A DNA stretch of 64,000 nucleotides from NCBI GenBank assembly GCA_965233665.1, contig CBDDTG010000037.1:1-64000 (forward strand), in the 5' to 3' direction. Of the stretch, positions 35,396 through 46,000 are shown piece by piece. Made by a program: the position numbers and the translations under genes. This stretch comes from Bacterioplanes sp965233665. GTDB taxonomy: Bacteria > Pseudomonadota > Gammaproteobacteria > Pseudomonadales > Oceanobacteraceae. The notes under the pieces are model-generated. The model saw only the letters and a program-made list of their open reading frames with translations, ran no database searches and was not told the DNA's origin. Positions within the stretch are counted from its first letter, which is position 1. Each line of letters begins with the position of its first letter.

Positions 35396-35608
35396 GTTTA
35401 ATAAAAACACGCCGGTCTGTGCGAAGGCACCCTTCACCGCAGTGACGAGGGAGGTATGACACTTGGCTACGGCCATTAGGGCCGGCCGGTTCACAGCTCT
35501 ATAACCAAAGTTCACAAAGTTATAACAGAAGTATCGATGAAGGCCGGTATGCTCAATCGCTTAATATTTAACCTGCCTAAATCAGAGTGTTAGGAAGCAT
35601 TCGGACAG

Positions 35609-35648
35609 TGATGTCTCATCTGCGAAGGCGTTTTTCAGAGAGACATCA
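35609..35648 (+). promoter_or_regulatory. Inverted repeat covering the ribosome-binding site of a giant gene
   Basis: TGATGTCTC (35609-35617) pairs perfectly with GAGACATCA (35640-35648); the second arm contains part of the AGAGAG ribosome-binding site and the A of the ATG. In the mRNA this would form a 9-bp stem with a 22-base loop that hides the start, so translational control is plausible. Confidence 0.45.
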
Positions 35649-38600
35649 TGCTCGTTCAGTCAAACGACATTGCAATTATTGATGACACCCTTGCCGATGC
35701 CCACCTGCTAGCGTTTGCCGCCCGTCAGCAAGGCTTACTGGCACGGACACTCACCTTTGGTGAAGATGGCCTTGAACAGCTCAGGCAAAGCCTGATCGCT
35801 ATGGGTGGGGCACGCTACTTACATATTTTTTGTCATGGCCGCCCTGGCGCACTGTTTCTAGGTGATCAGTGCATCGATACCGAGCAGGTAAAGCAAAACA
35901 CAGCCAAGCTGGCTGATATCGGGCGCAAGCTCTCTGCCGGTTGTTTGTTGTACAGCTGCGAAACGGCACATGGCGAAGCCGGGCGTCAGTTTGTTGATGT
36001 TTTGTCTGCCGTGCTGGGGCGCGATGTTGCAGCGTCTAGCCAGCCGATTGGCCGCACAACCAGTGGCCATCAGAGCGGTAATAACTGGCACTTGGATCAA
36101 GGTGCTGCCAAGTTGGCTGCACAGGCTCTGGCAATGCCGAGTTACCCTCATAGCCTGGCTCTGCCCACTTTGGGAGGTGCTGCGGCTGATGCATCGGTGA
36201 CGGAAGATCTCGCCACCGCCATTGATTTATCCACTTACACCATTACAGACCTGGATGGCGATGCCATCACTCTGACCTTGGCCGTCGATCGCGGCAGCAT
36301 TGCCAGCACCCATGGTGACGGTGTGCACGGCGGCGTGACGGTGGTGGGTTCAGCCTCTGCCAGCATGACGTTGCAAGGAAGTAGTGCCGATCTCAATGCC
36401 TATTTGAGCAATGTATCCGTTATTGAATATTTGACTGCTGCCAACGATACCAGCAGCGCCACACTGACGGTGACCCCTAACGACGGCAGCGCCGATGGCG
36501 TCAGTGACAGCATTGATATCACAGTGACGGCGGTTAACGATGCGCCGCTGCTGACGGATACCGTGGTAACGCTCACGGCCATTAGCGAAGACGCTGGCGA
36601 CGATGACGGCTCCAGTGCCGACGGCGATGACGATGCCAGTAACAATGCCAATAACTCGGGTGATCGAGTGGCGGACTTGCTGACCGCGGCCATTACCGAC
36701 CCAGACGGCGCCGCATTGGAAGCCATTGCTATTACCAGGGTGTCGAATACGAACGGCACCTGGCAGTTCAGTACTGATGCGGGTGCTAGTTGGAGTAATG
36801 TCACCGCAACGCTGGGCAGTACTGTCCATATCAACACTAGTGCCCGGTTATTGGCCGCAGATGATTGGGTACGGTTTGTGCCTGGCGCGGATTATGTCGG
36901 CGGCGCCACGTTCGATTTTCGCGCCTGGGATATGAGCGCCGGTGTCGCCGGTGGCACCGCAGATACCAGCGTTAATGGCGGTGCGAGTGCATTTTCTAGC
37001 GTTGTCGATTCTGCGTTCGCATATGTTAATGCTGTGAATGATGATCCGATTTTCATTGATCTGGACGATACTCCCGTTTTCACCGAAGGTGGCGCGGCGG
37101 TTGCTCTCGATACAGATGCTTATGTCTCGGATGTTGATCGCATTAATCTCAATGGTGGACAGGGGAATTATGCGAATTGGGTGCTAACACTCAGCCGCGA
37201 TGGTGGTGTCAATGTCGATGATCGCTTCAGTTTGGCTAGCGGCGGCAATTATACCCTTGCAGGAGGCGCCGATGGTGGCGGTAGCATTAGCGCGGGCGGC
37301 AATGTGATTGGTACCATTACTGATACTGGCCACGGGCAGTTACAAATAACCTTTACCAGTGCCAATGGCACGATTCCAACCACCGCGCTGTTTTCAGAAT
37401 TACTGCAAGCCATTCGCTACAGCAATGTCAGTGATACCCCAGATGCGAATGTCCAAGTTCAGTACCATATTCAAGACGGTGGGACGTCGGCATCTGACAG
37501 CATTCAGGTTGCGGTCACAGCGGTGAATGATGCGCCACAGTTGATCGGATTGGTGAGTGATCTTAGCTTTAACAAAAACCTAAGCGGCGGTGTGGATCTT
37601 AGCGCGGCAACGCTAACGGACGTGGATACCAGTGGTGCCGTGTCTTTAACCCTGAGTGCCAGCAGTGGCAGCCTGAGCGCCGTCGATAGCGGCGGGGTGA
37701 GCGTGGCTGGTACTGGAACAAATACCCTGACTTTGTCAGGTAGCGTGACCGCCATCGATGCCTACCTTAATGGTGCATATCTCAGTTATCAGCCTGCCAA
37801 TAATCTGGTGGGCGACGACGTTGCTAGCCTCAGCTTGAGTGTCTTAGATGGCGGTGTAAATACAGTGCTTGGTAGCGTCAACATCGATGTTACAGATGTG
37901 CCGCTGCCCACTCCCAACCCGACCATCGATACCGAAGTCACTGACGGCGCTACGGTCGAGCGGACCGAGACGGCTGAAAATGGTCATGGCGTTAGCCAAA
38001 TAACCGTACGGCCAGTTCCGGGTGATCGCATAGACAGCGACAACAGCAGTGATCTGGCAGATATTCCCCTGCATTTTGATGCCAACCACCAGGTTGTTAC
38101 TACCTTACGGTTGTCAGAAGGGGTGGGAGCAACAGCTCGCCACAACAATACCGCCAGTGTGTATACCGACTTGGCCGATGCCCTGTGGCTGCTGCGAGAT
38201 AGCGCCCCGGTCAGTGATTGGCATGCCATGATCGCTGGCTTGCAGCAGTGGTATGCCCAAGACCAATCGCCCGGCTGGTTAAACCGGATCACGTTTAGCA
38301 GCCACTCTAATGAGGAGCCGTCGCCAGCCATTCAGATCAGTGGCATTGTCGGACAGCCAGTCGAGCTGATGATCTTGGACGCCAGTCAACTGCCAGCCGA
38401 TGCCGAAATCGTGCTCGACAACATTGAACTGGCGCTGGTGATTGGCGATGTCATGGTCAGCGGTGGCAGCGGTAGCAATGTCGTGTATGCCGGAGGCAGT
38501 CATCAAAATATGGTACTGGGCGCGGGTGATGACGAGCTGCACGGTGGGGCGGGCGACGATGTGCTGGGTTCTGCTGGCGGTGACGATATGCTATTGGGCG

Positions 38601-39202
38601 ACGACGGTAACGATACTCTGTTTGGTGGCAGCGGCAGCGATACGCTGCACGGTGGTCAAGGTAGAGACACTGTCACATTGATCGGCAATCGCGATGATTA
38701 TGTGATTGAGCGTGATAACGCTATTACGCGAGTTACCCACGTTGATGACCCCAATGAAACGGACACCCTAATCAATGTCGAAGTTTTAAGCTTTTATGAT
38801 CAGGATCAGGATCTGGTTCTGAGTTACGATCAGGATCATGACTGGCTGGCAGCGCTTTATATGCAGGTGTTAGGCAGGCAAGCCGATCTGAATGGTTTTC
38901 AGTACTGGGCCAACCTTATTGACCAAGGCGCCAGTGTCGGTGATATCGTTAATGGCTTTTTGCACTCGCAAGAATTTGCTCAGCGTTGGGATAACAACCC
39001 AAGCACGCTTTCAGATGAGCAGTTGCTAGTACTGTACTATGACGCCTTGCTCGGGCGAGCGCCGGACCCAACTGGGTTAAATGACTGGAAGCACTTTCTC
39101 GCTGCCGGTGCGACCCACCAAGACGTGCTGTATGGCTTTGTGATGTCGGCAGAAATGCAGCAATACCATCAATCAGCCGAGCAGTGGGATTTCTTGCTAT
39201 AG
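35648..39202 (+). CDS. Large DUF4347/cadherin-like/RTX/DUF4214 protein
   Basis: This 1184-residue protein has no signal peptide, as expected of type I secretion substrates. DUF4347 covers about 1-165, with RYLHIFCHGRPG and GCLLYSCETAHGEAG. Cadherin- or VCBS-like repeats follow to about 800, marked by VTAVNDAP or VNAVNDDP ends. A linker (LHFDANHQVVTTLRL, VELMILDASQLP) leads to glycine-aspartate calcium-binding nonapeptides near 965-1045 (GNDTLFGGSGSDTLHGG). Two DUF4214-like units reach the C terminus (LAALYMQVLGRQADLNGFQYW). It is likely an exported adhesin or surface protein. Its paralogue lies convergently; no type I exporter is in the window. Confidence 0.85.
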   Translation: MLVQSNDIAIIDDTLADAHLLAFAARQQGLLARTLTFGEDGLEQLRQSLIAMGGARYLHIFCHGRPGALFLGDQCIDTEQVKQNTAKLADIGRKLSAGCLLYSCETAHGEAGRQFVDVLSAVLGRDVAASSQPIGRTTSGHQSGNNWHLDQGAAKLAAQALAMPSYPHSLALPTLGGAAADASVTEDLATAIDLSTYTITDLDGDAITLTLAVDRGSIASTHGDGVHGGVTVVGSASASMTLQGSSADLNAYLSNVSVIEYLTAANDTSSATLTVTPNDGSADGVSDSIDITVTAVNDAPLLTDTVVTLTAISEDAGDDDGSSADGDDDASNNANNSGDRVADLLTAAITDPDGAALEAIAITRVSNTNGTWQFSTDAGASWSNVTATLGSTVHINTSARLLAADDWVRFVPGADYVGGATFDFRAWDMSAGVAGGTADTSVNGGASAFSSVVDSAFAYVNAVNDDPIFIDLDDTPVFTEGGAAVALDTDAYVSDVDRINLNGGQGNYANWVLTLSRDGGVNVDDRFSLASGGNYTLAGGADGGGSISAGGNVIGTITDTGHGQLQITFTSANGTIPTTALFSELLQAIRYSNVSDTPDANVQVQYHIQDGGTSASDSIQVAVTAVNDAPQLIGLVSDLSFNKNLSGGVDLSAATLTDVDTSGAVSLTLSASSGSLSAVDSGGVSVAGTGTNTLTLSGSVTAIDAYLNGAYLSYQPANNLVGDDVASLSLSVLDGGVNTVLGSVNIDVTDVPLPTPNPTIDTEVTDGATVERTETAENGHGVSQITVRPVPGDRIDSDNSSDLADIPLHFDANHQVVTTLRLSEGVGATARHNNTASVYTDLADALWLLRDSAPVSDWHAMIAGLQQWYAQDQSPGWLNRITFSSHSNEEPSPAIQISGIVGQPVELMILDASQLPADAEIVLDNIELALVIGDVMVSGGSGSNVVYAGGSHQNMVLGAGDDELHGGAGDDVLGSAGGDDMLLGDDGNDTLFGGSGSDTLHGGQGRDTVTLIGNRDDYVIERDNAITRVTHVDDPNETDTLINVEVLSFYDQDQDLVLSYDQDHDWLAALYMQVLGRQADLNGFQYWANLIDQGASVGDIVNGFLHSQEFAQRWDNNPSTLSDEQLLVLYYDALLGRAPDPTGLNDWKHFLAAGATHQDVLYGFVMSAEMQQYHQSAEQWDFLL
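39122..39192 (+). repeat. 71-bp perfect inverted repeat, copy 1
   Basis: This segment at the 3' end of the first giant gene is identical, base for base, to the complement of 40056-40126 in the second giant gene. It encodes DVLYGFVMSAEMQQYHQSAE and following residues in both proteins. Confidence 0.95.
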
Positions 39203-39241
39203 CCGTTATCACACTGGGTGCCTTACCCAGTGCGTAACGGC
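39202..39241. terminator. Strong hairpin between convergent genes
   Basis: An outer stem GCCGTTA/TAACGGC and an inner stem CACTGGGT/ACCCAGTG with a five-base loop start at the stop codon of the giant gene. There is no long T-tract on the plus strand. It could terminate transcription from both sides, since the opposing gene ends 24 bases away. Confidence 0.6.
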
Positions 39242-39265
39242 CATAAAGATCTCAGGTTAACTTGT

Positions 39266-39964
39266 TTACTGGCGCACAAAATCCTCAAGGCTATGCCCGG
39301 TGGCCTGTTTTATTTGCTTGAACAAATACCAGATAGCAGCCCCCAGTACCAGCATGCTGGGTAGCACAATGACGGGGTAGCTCATGGCGGTCATGGTGCC
39401 CAGCTGCTCGTTGTACTCTGCTGTGCCAGCCGGGCTGGTAACCAGATAGCGAGCCAAGCCATAGTTGAGAATGGCAGATAGAAAAAACGAGGCGGCAACA
39501 ATTTTATTGGCCACGGCCAAATGCCGATCAAAGCTGCGTTGCTCGCCACGTTGTTCAATCAAGCGTTGCAGTCGTTCCACGTCGAGCACGTCGTCGTTGA
39601 GAATAATCAGCCGCACCAATGAAAAACGCGTATTCACGGTTAATATGACGGCAATGCCAATCAGGGCAGGAATTGCCGCTTCTTTAATCGCAATGTACTC
39701 GGGCGGTAATTTCAGCAGGCTGATGCCGCCGGTGAGCAATACACTGATGATGCCGAGAATAGAGAAAGCATTGACTTTGCCAGCAGCTTTTAAATCCCAT
39801 AGGCCATAGGCGATGGGAAACGCCAACGCCACCACCACGCCCAAAGTTGGACCGAGCATGTCATCACCGCTGGCCTTGGTCAGAATCAGGGTGGGTATAA
39901 CAATGTTAAATAACAGATTGCTGAAAAAGCCGTGATTGGGTTTGCGGCTGGCATCGCTCGACAT
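39266..39964 (-). CDS. VC0807-family membrane protein
   Basis: The 232-residue protein has about six predicted membrane segments: FFSNLLFNIVIPTLILTKA, TLGVVVALAFPIAYGLWDL, AFSILGIISVLLTGGISLL, AIPALIGIAVILTV, IVAASFFLSAILNYGLARYL and YPVIVLPSMLVLGAAIWYLF. The pattern fits the VC0807 family of unknown function, which is common in marine bacteria. It sits alone between the two convergent giant genes, within the segment bounded by their 71-bp inverted repeats, so its orientation could in principle switch. Confidence 0.75.
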   Translation of the reverse strand: MSSDASRKPNHGFFSNLLFNIVIPTLILTKASGDDMLGPTLGVVVALAFPIAYGLWDLKAAGKVNAFSILGIISVLLTGGISLLKLPPEYIAIKEAAIPALIGIAVILTVNTRFSLVRLIILNDDVLDVERLQRLIEQRGEQRSFDRHLAVANKIVAASFFLSAILNYGLARYLVTSPAGTAEYNEQLGTMTAMSYPVIVLPSMLVLGAAIWYLFKQIKQATGHSLEDFVRQ

Positions 39965-39977
39965 GTGTCTCTCTCAA

Positions 39978-40014
39978 TAAAAACATCCCGTGGCGAGTAT
40001 ACCGACACGGGATG
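39978..40014 (-). terminator. Intrinsic terminator of the second giant gene
   Basis: Read on the minus strand, CATCCCGTG pairs with CACGGGATG (9 bp, 13-base loop) and is followed directly by a T-rich tract. It lies about 30 bases after the giant gene stop and before the VC0807-family gene start. Confidence 0.8.
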
Positions 40015-40045
40015 TGATTAGGGAATGAGCGTTGGCAAAGCGTGA

Positions 40046-43000
40046 TCAGATTAGAAAATCCCACTGCTCGGCTGATTGATGGTATTGCTGCATTTCTGCC
40101 GACATCACAAAGCCATACAGCACGTCGTCCTCGGTTGCACCGGCTTGTAGATATTGTTGCCAGCTAGCGAAGCCTGCTTGATCGGAATCGCGTCCTAACA
40201 AGGTGTTGTAGTACAACTCCAAGGTTTGATCGCTATTCATCTCACCTGGGTTGATGTCCCAGCGCTCTATAAACTCCTGCGAGTACAAAAAGCCGTTGAC
40301 GATATCACCGACGCTGGCGCCTTGATCGATTAGATTGGTCCAATATTGGAAACCGCCAATATCCGCCTGGCGGCCCAGCAACTGCATATACAGCGCCGCC
40401 AGCCAATCATGATCCTGATCGTAGTTGATGATGATGTCTTGATCGCTAAAACGTAGGGTTTCGACGTTGATGAGGGTGTCTGTTTCATTCAGGTTATTGA
40501 TGTGGCTAATACGCGTCACCGCGTTTTCGCGTTCGACCAGATAATTATCACGGTTGCCGCTAATAATAATGACATCGCTGTCTTGACCACCGTGCAGCGT
40601 ATCGCTGCCGCTGCCACCAAACAAAGTATCGTTACCATCATCGCCAAACAGGCGATCATCACCGCCTTCGGAGCCGATAGTATCGTTACCATCGCCACCA
40701 TGAAGTTCATCGTCCTCGGCGCCGAGCACGATGTTTTGGTTGCCGCTGCCAGCAAACACCACATTACTGCCGGAGCCGCCACGCACCGCGACGTCGCCAA
40801 CAATGATGGCAAATTCAATGTTGTCTAAATCAATAATGGTCCCGGCGGGTAACTGACTGGCGTCGATCACCATGACTTCGGTTTTGTCGCCTTCCACACC
40901 GCTGATTTTAATTGGCTCGGACGGCGCCTCGTTGCTGTCACTGGTAAAGGTCACCTGATTGAGCCAGCCCGCACCGATGCCGTTCAGCCACTGGTCCATG
41001 CCATTGATCATCGAAAACCAATCCGAGGCCGGCGCGGAGTCGCGCAGCAAGTACAAACCGTCGCGGAATGATGTTTGGTCGATGGCGGTTTCATTGGCAC
41101 GTGCCGTTGCGCCGATGCCTCCGGGTAAGCGTAACGTGGTCACCGGCTGGTTGTCGCCATCAAAATGCAGCGGAATATCGGCCAAATTACTGCTGCTGTC
41201 GGTATCCTGGCGGTCGCTAGAAATAGGGCCAATGGTGATTTTGCTCACCTGCTGGCCGTTTTCGGTGCCGGTGCGTTTTTCCACCGTGGTGCCATCAATC
41301 AACTCGGTAGAGTCTGGTGCATTCGGGTCGGGGTTATTTGGTGTGGTAGGCGCCGTTGCCACATCAAAGGTGAGTGTATTACTGGCCGCAGCAAACACGG
41401 TGCCGTCATTCACGCTAAAGGCCAAGGTCGCGTAGGCCGCACCGCTCTCACCACTGGTGGGGGAGAACTGCAGCAAGGTAGCGTTGATGTCTGCCACACT
41501 GATGACATCGCCATTGTTCACGGCATTGCCATTGAGTGTCAGTATGCCAGCGGCCGGAACGGTATCGATGCGCACGGATTGCAAACTATCGCCGAGATCA
41601 ACGTCGCTAAACCCAAAGTCGGCGGCGGTAAAGGTATGGGTACCGTTGTAGCTGATGTCGACTGTATCATCGGCGGCGGTAGGCGCGTCATTTACTGGGG
41701 TTATGTCAATGTTCACGCTGCCCAAGGCGGTGTTAGTACCGCCGTCGTTCACGCTCAAGCTCACGGTGGCGGCGTCGTTGCCAGCCAGGTTTTCGCCCGG
41801 CGCATGGGTGATGTTGGCGCCATTGAGATAAGAGTCAATATCGGCGATGGTGCCGGTCAAGGTGAGTGCAGCTGAAGCACTACCGCCTATGGTCACGCCA
41901 CCACCGCTGGTGGCCGATAGCGTACCGGCGCTGGCGGTTAAGGTCAGGGTAACGCTCCCTACGGTGTCGACATCCGACAAGGTCGCGGCGGATAAATCTA
42001 GGTTGGCGGCGGTGTCTTCGGTAAAGCTGACATCGCTGATTAAGCCAGCCAATTGCGGTGCGTCATTGACGGCTGTCACTGCCACGCTGACATCCGCGCT
42101 GCCGCTGCCTTGGCCATCGGAGACGGTGATGTTAACGGTGCGCGTGGACTCAGCCGGGCTTTCACCCGTGGCCTCAAAGGTTAAGGCCCGCAGCAGAGAC
42201 TGCACCAAGGCAGGGGTCGAGAGCGCGCTCAAATTAACAGCAAAGTCATTGCCGGCTGCAATGTTATTGACCAAGGTGCCAATCACGGTGCCAGACACCG
42301 ACACATTGGAACCCGCGGTGGTGCCGGCCAGGCTGACCACGCCGCTGGTGTCTACGGACAAGACGTCGCTTGCGGCATCGGCATTGTTGGTGACACTCAC
42401 GGTTATTGTGCCGCCGTTGAGATCGACAGAGTCGGCATCGGTGAGCGTCGCGTTGCTGCCAGCATCCAGTAACACAGTACCGCCGCCTTCGGAGGCGTTA
42501 ACGCTGTCGCTGTCTAGGTTGCCAATCACCGGCGGATTGGGCGTCACGCTGATGGTAAAGCTGCCACTGTCGTCGGCATCACCGCCGTTGGCGGTGCCAT
42601 CGGCATCGTTGAGCGTTAAGGTAAAATCACGATCGCCCAATGCCGACGGTGCCTCGTACTGCAGTTGTTGCAGCAGGGTCTGTACACGCGCATCGGTTGC
42701 ATTGGCGCCAAAATTGATGGTGAAGTCATTGCCACCTTGGCCGTCGTCGGTGACGTCTACAGTACCAATCGCGGTGCCTGTTACCAGAACGGTTTCACCG
42801 GCGCTAACACTGGCATCGCCACCAGAAGTGACCGTGGTGCCGTCGACGAACCAGTTGCCATTGGCGGTGCCCGAGGTTTGTGCCAGCGTGACAAAGCCGC
42901 CGTTGTAATCGGCACTGTCGCTGTTGGCGACGGCGGCGTCGGCAAAGCCACTCAACGCTTGGGCACCATTGCCCGCCACCACTTGGCTGGTCTCGGTGTA

Positions 43001-46000
43001 CACATTGCTGACCACCGGCGCATCGTTCACACCGGTCAGCGACACCGTGGAGGTTAAGTTCGGCGTGGCCGCGTTGTTGCCGCCATTGGCCGTGCCGCCA
43101 CTGTCGGTAACGCCGGTGATGGTCACGACACGATTGCCAGCGGTGGTGGGGTTATCCGAGCTGTTGCGGTAAGTCAGCCCGTCGATCAGGGTTTGCAGCT
43201 GCGCTTCTGACAGCGTGGCACCCGTAAAAGAGACCGTGGCGGTACTGCCAGTCACCGATACATTGGTTGTGAGGCCATTGGTGGCGGTGTTGACCGAGTT
43301 GCCGTTGGTCAGAGCCACATCTGAGCCATCGAACGACAGGATTTCGCTACTGCCGTCGGCGACGTTGGTGACGGTTAGGGTCAGCCCGGTAAAGGTCTGA
43401 CTGGTTTCGACGGTATCCGAGCCGATGGTGTTGAACAAATCCTGCGCAGCGCCGCCTTCAACAAAGGTGGGGTTGCCGCCGGTGGCAGTTAGGCTGGGCG
43501 CATCGTTGACATCGGTGAGGCTCACCGTAATGGAACCCGTGCCGTTGGCCGCGCCATCACTGACGGTAAAGTCCAGTTGAACGTTGGCCGCCGGGTCATT
43601 ACTGCTGTTGCTGTAGCGAATCGCTTGCAGCACTTCGTTTACCAGCGCCGTGGTGGGCGTGGTGCCGTTGTCGGCAAAGCTCAGTTGCAACTGGCCATTG
43701 CCGGTATTGGCGATGGTGGCGATCACGTTACCACCAGCGGTCACGGTGCCACCGCCATTAGGGCCACCGGCGACGGTTAAACTGCCACCCGTGAGCACAC
43801 TGATCAAATCTGAGGCATCGGCGCCGCCATTGCGGGCAATCGTAAGGCTGGCGCCGGAATAATCACCGTTGCCGCCGTTTAAAGCATCCAGCTCCTGATC
43901 TGAAATGGTGGCATTGGCATCCAACTGCACCGCCGCAGTGCCTTCGGTATAGCTCGGCGTACCGTCCAGGCCGGTAAACACTGGTGCGTCGTTCACCGCA
44001 TTAATGGTCACACTGGCGGTATCCGAGGCGGTGGAAAACGGCGTTGCATTGCCAGTTGTAGAGGCATTGGCGGTGCCGCCGGCGCTGCCAGAGGATTTAT
44101 CCCAGGCGTGAAAAGTAATGCTGGCCGTGCCGCTGTAATTAGCATCGGGCACAAAGCGAATCAACTGAGTACTGCCGCCGCCCAAACTTCCATCGAGCAA
44201 CCGTGCTGTGGCAGTGAGGTCGACGCTGCTGCCAGTGGTGCCGGAAAAGTTGTTCCAGCTGGTACCGTTGTCGGTGCTGTATTGCCAAATACCATTGGTG
44301 TTTTCGACCTGGGTCACGGCAATGGCTTCCACCGCACCGCCATCAACGTCGGTAATCGAGCCATCGACCACCATAGTAGCCACGCTGGTGCCTGGATTAT
44401 TGGCATTGTTGGCACCGTCGTCATCGCCATCGGCGCCAGAACCATCGTCGTCACCGGCGTCTTCGTCGACGGCGGTTAAAATCGGCGACTGGCCGGCATC
44501 CAAACTTGGTGCATCGTTAACAGCGGTGATGTCGGCGTTGACGCTGCCGAGGGCAACATTGCCCGAGCCGTCGCCGTCATTGGCGGTGATGGTGAAAGTA
44601 GAGGCGTCGTTGCCACTGTCGTTGCTAGCCCCCGTCCACTGGATGTTGCTGGCCGTGTCTAGATAGGTGTTGATGTCTGCAGCCGTCCCGACGAGCGTAA
44701 TCGTAGTGGCGTTGACCAATGTTTCCGTGACACCGCCGCCAACACCGGCGCCATCGGCTGGGGTGGCAAAAGTGCCCTCGCTCGCCGTGAGCGTCACGGT
44801 GAGGGTGGCGCTGTCCACATCGGCAAAGGAGACGGGCGACAGATCCACATTGCCCTGGGTGTCTTCGCTAAAGGTGAGATCGGTCGGCAGTCCTGTTGCC
44901 GTCGGGTCATCATTGGCCGGGGTGATATCGGCGTTGATGGTGCCAAGGGCGACATCACCGGAGCCGTCTCCGTCATTGGCGGTGATGGTAAAGGTGGAGG
45001 CATCGTTGCCACTGTCGTTGGAGGCTCCCGTCCACTGAACGTTGCTAGCCGTGTCCAGATAGGTGTTGATGTCTGCAGCCGTTCCGACGAGCGTGATCGT
45101 GGTAGCGTTGACCAATGTTTCCGTGACACCACCACCAACACCGGCGCCATCGGCGGGAGTAGCGAAGGTGCCTTCGCTGGCCGTGAGGGTGACGGTGACG
45201 TTGCCGCTGTCCACATCCGCGAAGGCCGCAGCAGACAGATCCACATTGCCTTGGGTATCTTCCGTAAACGTAATGTCGCTCACCAGCCCTGTCACTGTCG
45301 GATCATCGTTCACCGCAGAGATGTTAATGGTGACGGTATCGGCCGTGCCATTAGAGGTGCCATCGTTGGGCGTCACCGTCAGCGTGGCGGCGGTGGTGTC
45401 GTTTGATGCGGTGGTAAAGAGGATGTTGCTGGTATTATCGAGAAAGATATTTAAATCTGCCTCTCCTCCCGCCAGCGTCATGCTGTTGGTGCCTGAGCCG
45501 GCCACGGTGACGCCACTGGCGGTGCCATTGCCACCCAGCGCCGCAAGGGTGCCGCGATCGACGCTCAGTGTCAGAGTAATGGGGTCGTCCAGCTCAGCGT
45601 CGGAGATGTTATAGGCGGACAAATCAATCGCCGTGGCAACGTCTTCGGTGGCGGTGTCATCGGCGGGTGTACCGCCAAGGCTGGGGGCGGTGTTAGGCGC
45701 GATGGCGGTATCAATAATAATATTATTGATTGCCATATAGCCGCCGCCATCATTAAAAAATATGCGCACTTCATCGACATATTCGTACAAGCTATTGCCG
45801 GACACATCCTGAGTCACACGCGAACCGTTGTCATTGGCGTTAAAGCTGACGGTGCTACCGCCGACCATAGCTCCATCGCGATAAGCAACGATACTCATCG
45901 CTTCGCCACCGACCGGTTGGCCACCCCAGTCGTACATTTCAAAGCCGTTAAACTTAAACTCGGAGCCATCGCTGCTTTTAACGGCCATGCCCCCCCAATC

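Noticed and set aside
41847..42908. Long open frame on the plus strand (353 codons) inside the second giant gene
   Set aside because: It is antisense to a continuous 2224-codon gene with strong repeat and domain structure. Its Val/Ser/Pro-rich translation is what the complement of Thr/Asp/Gly-rich repeats gives.
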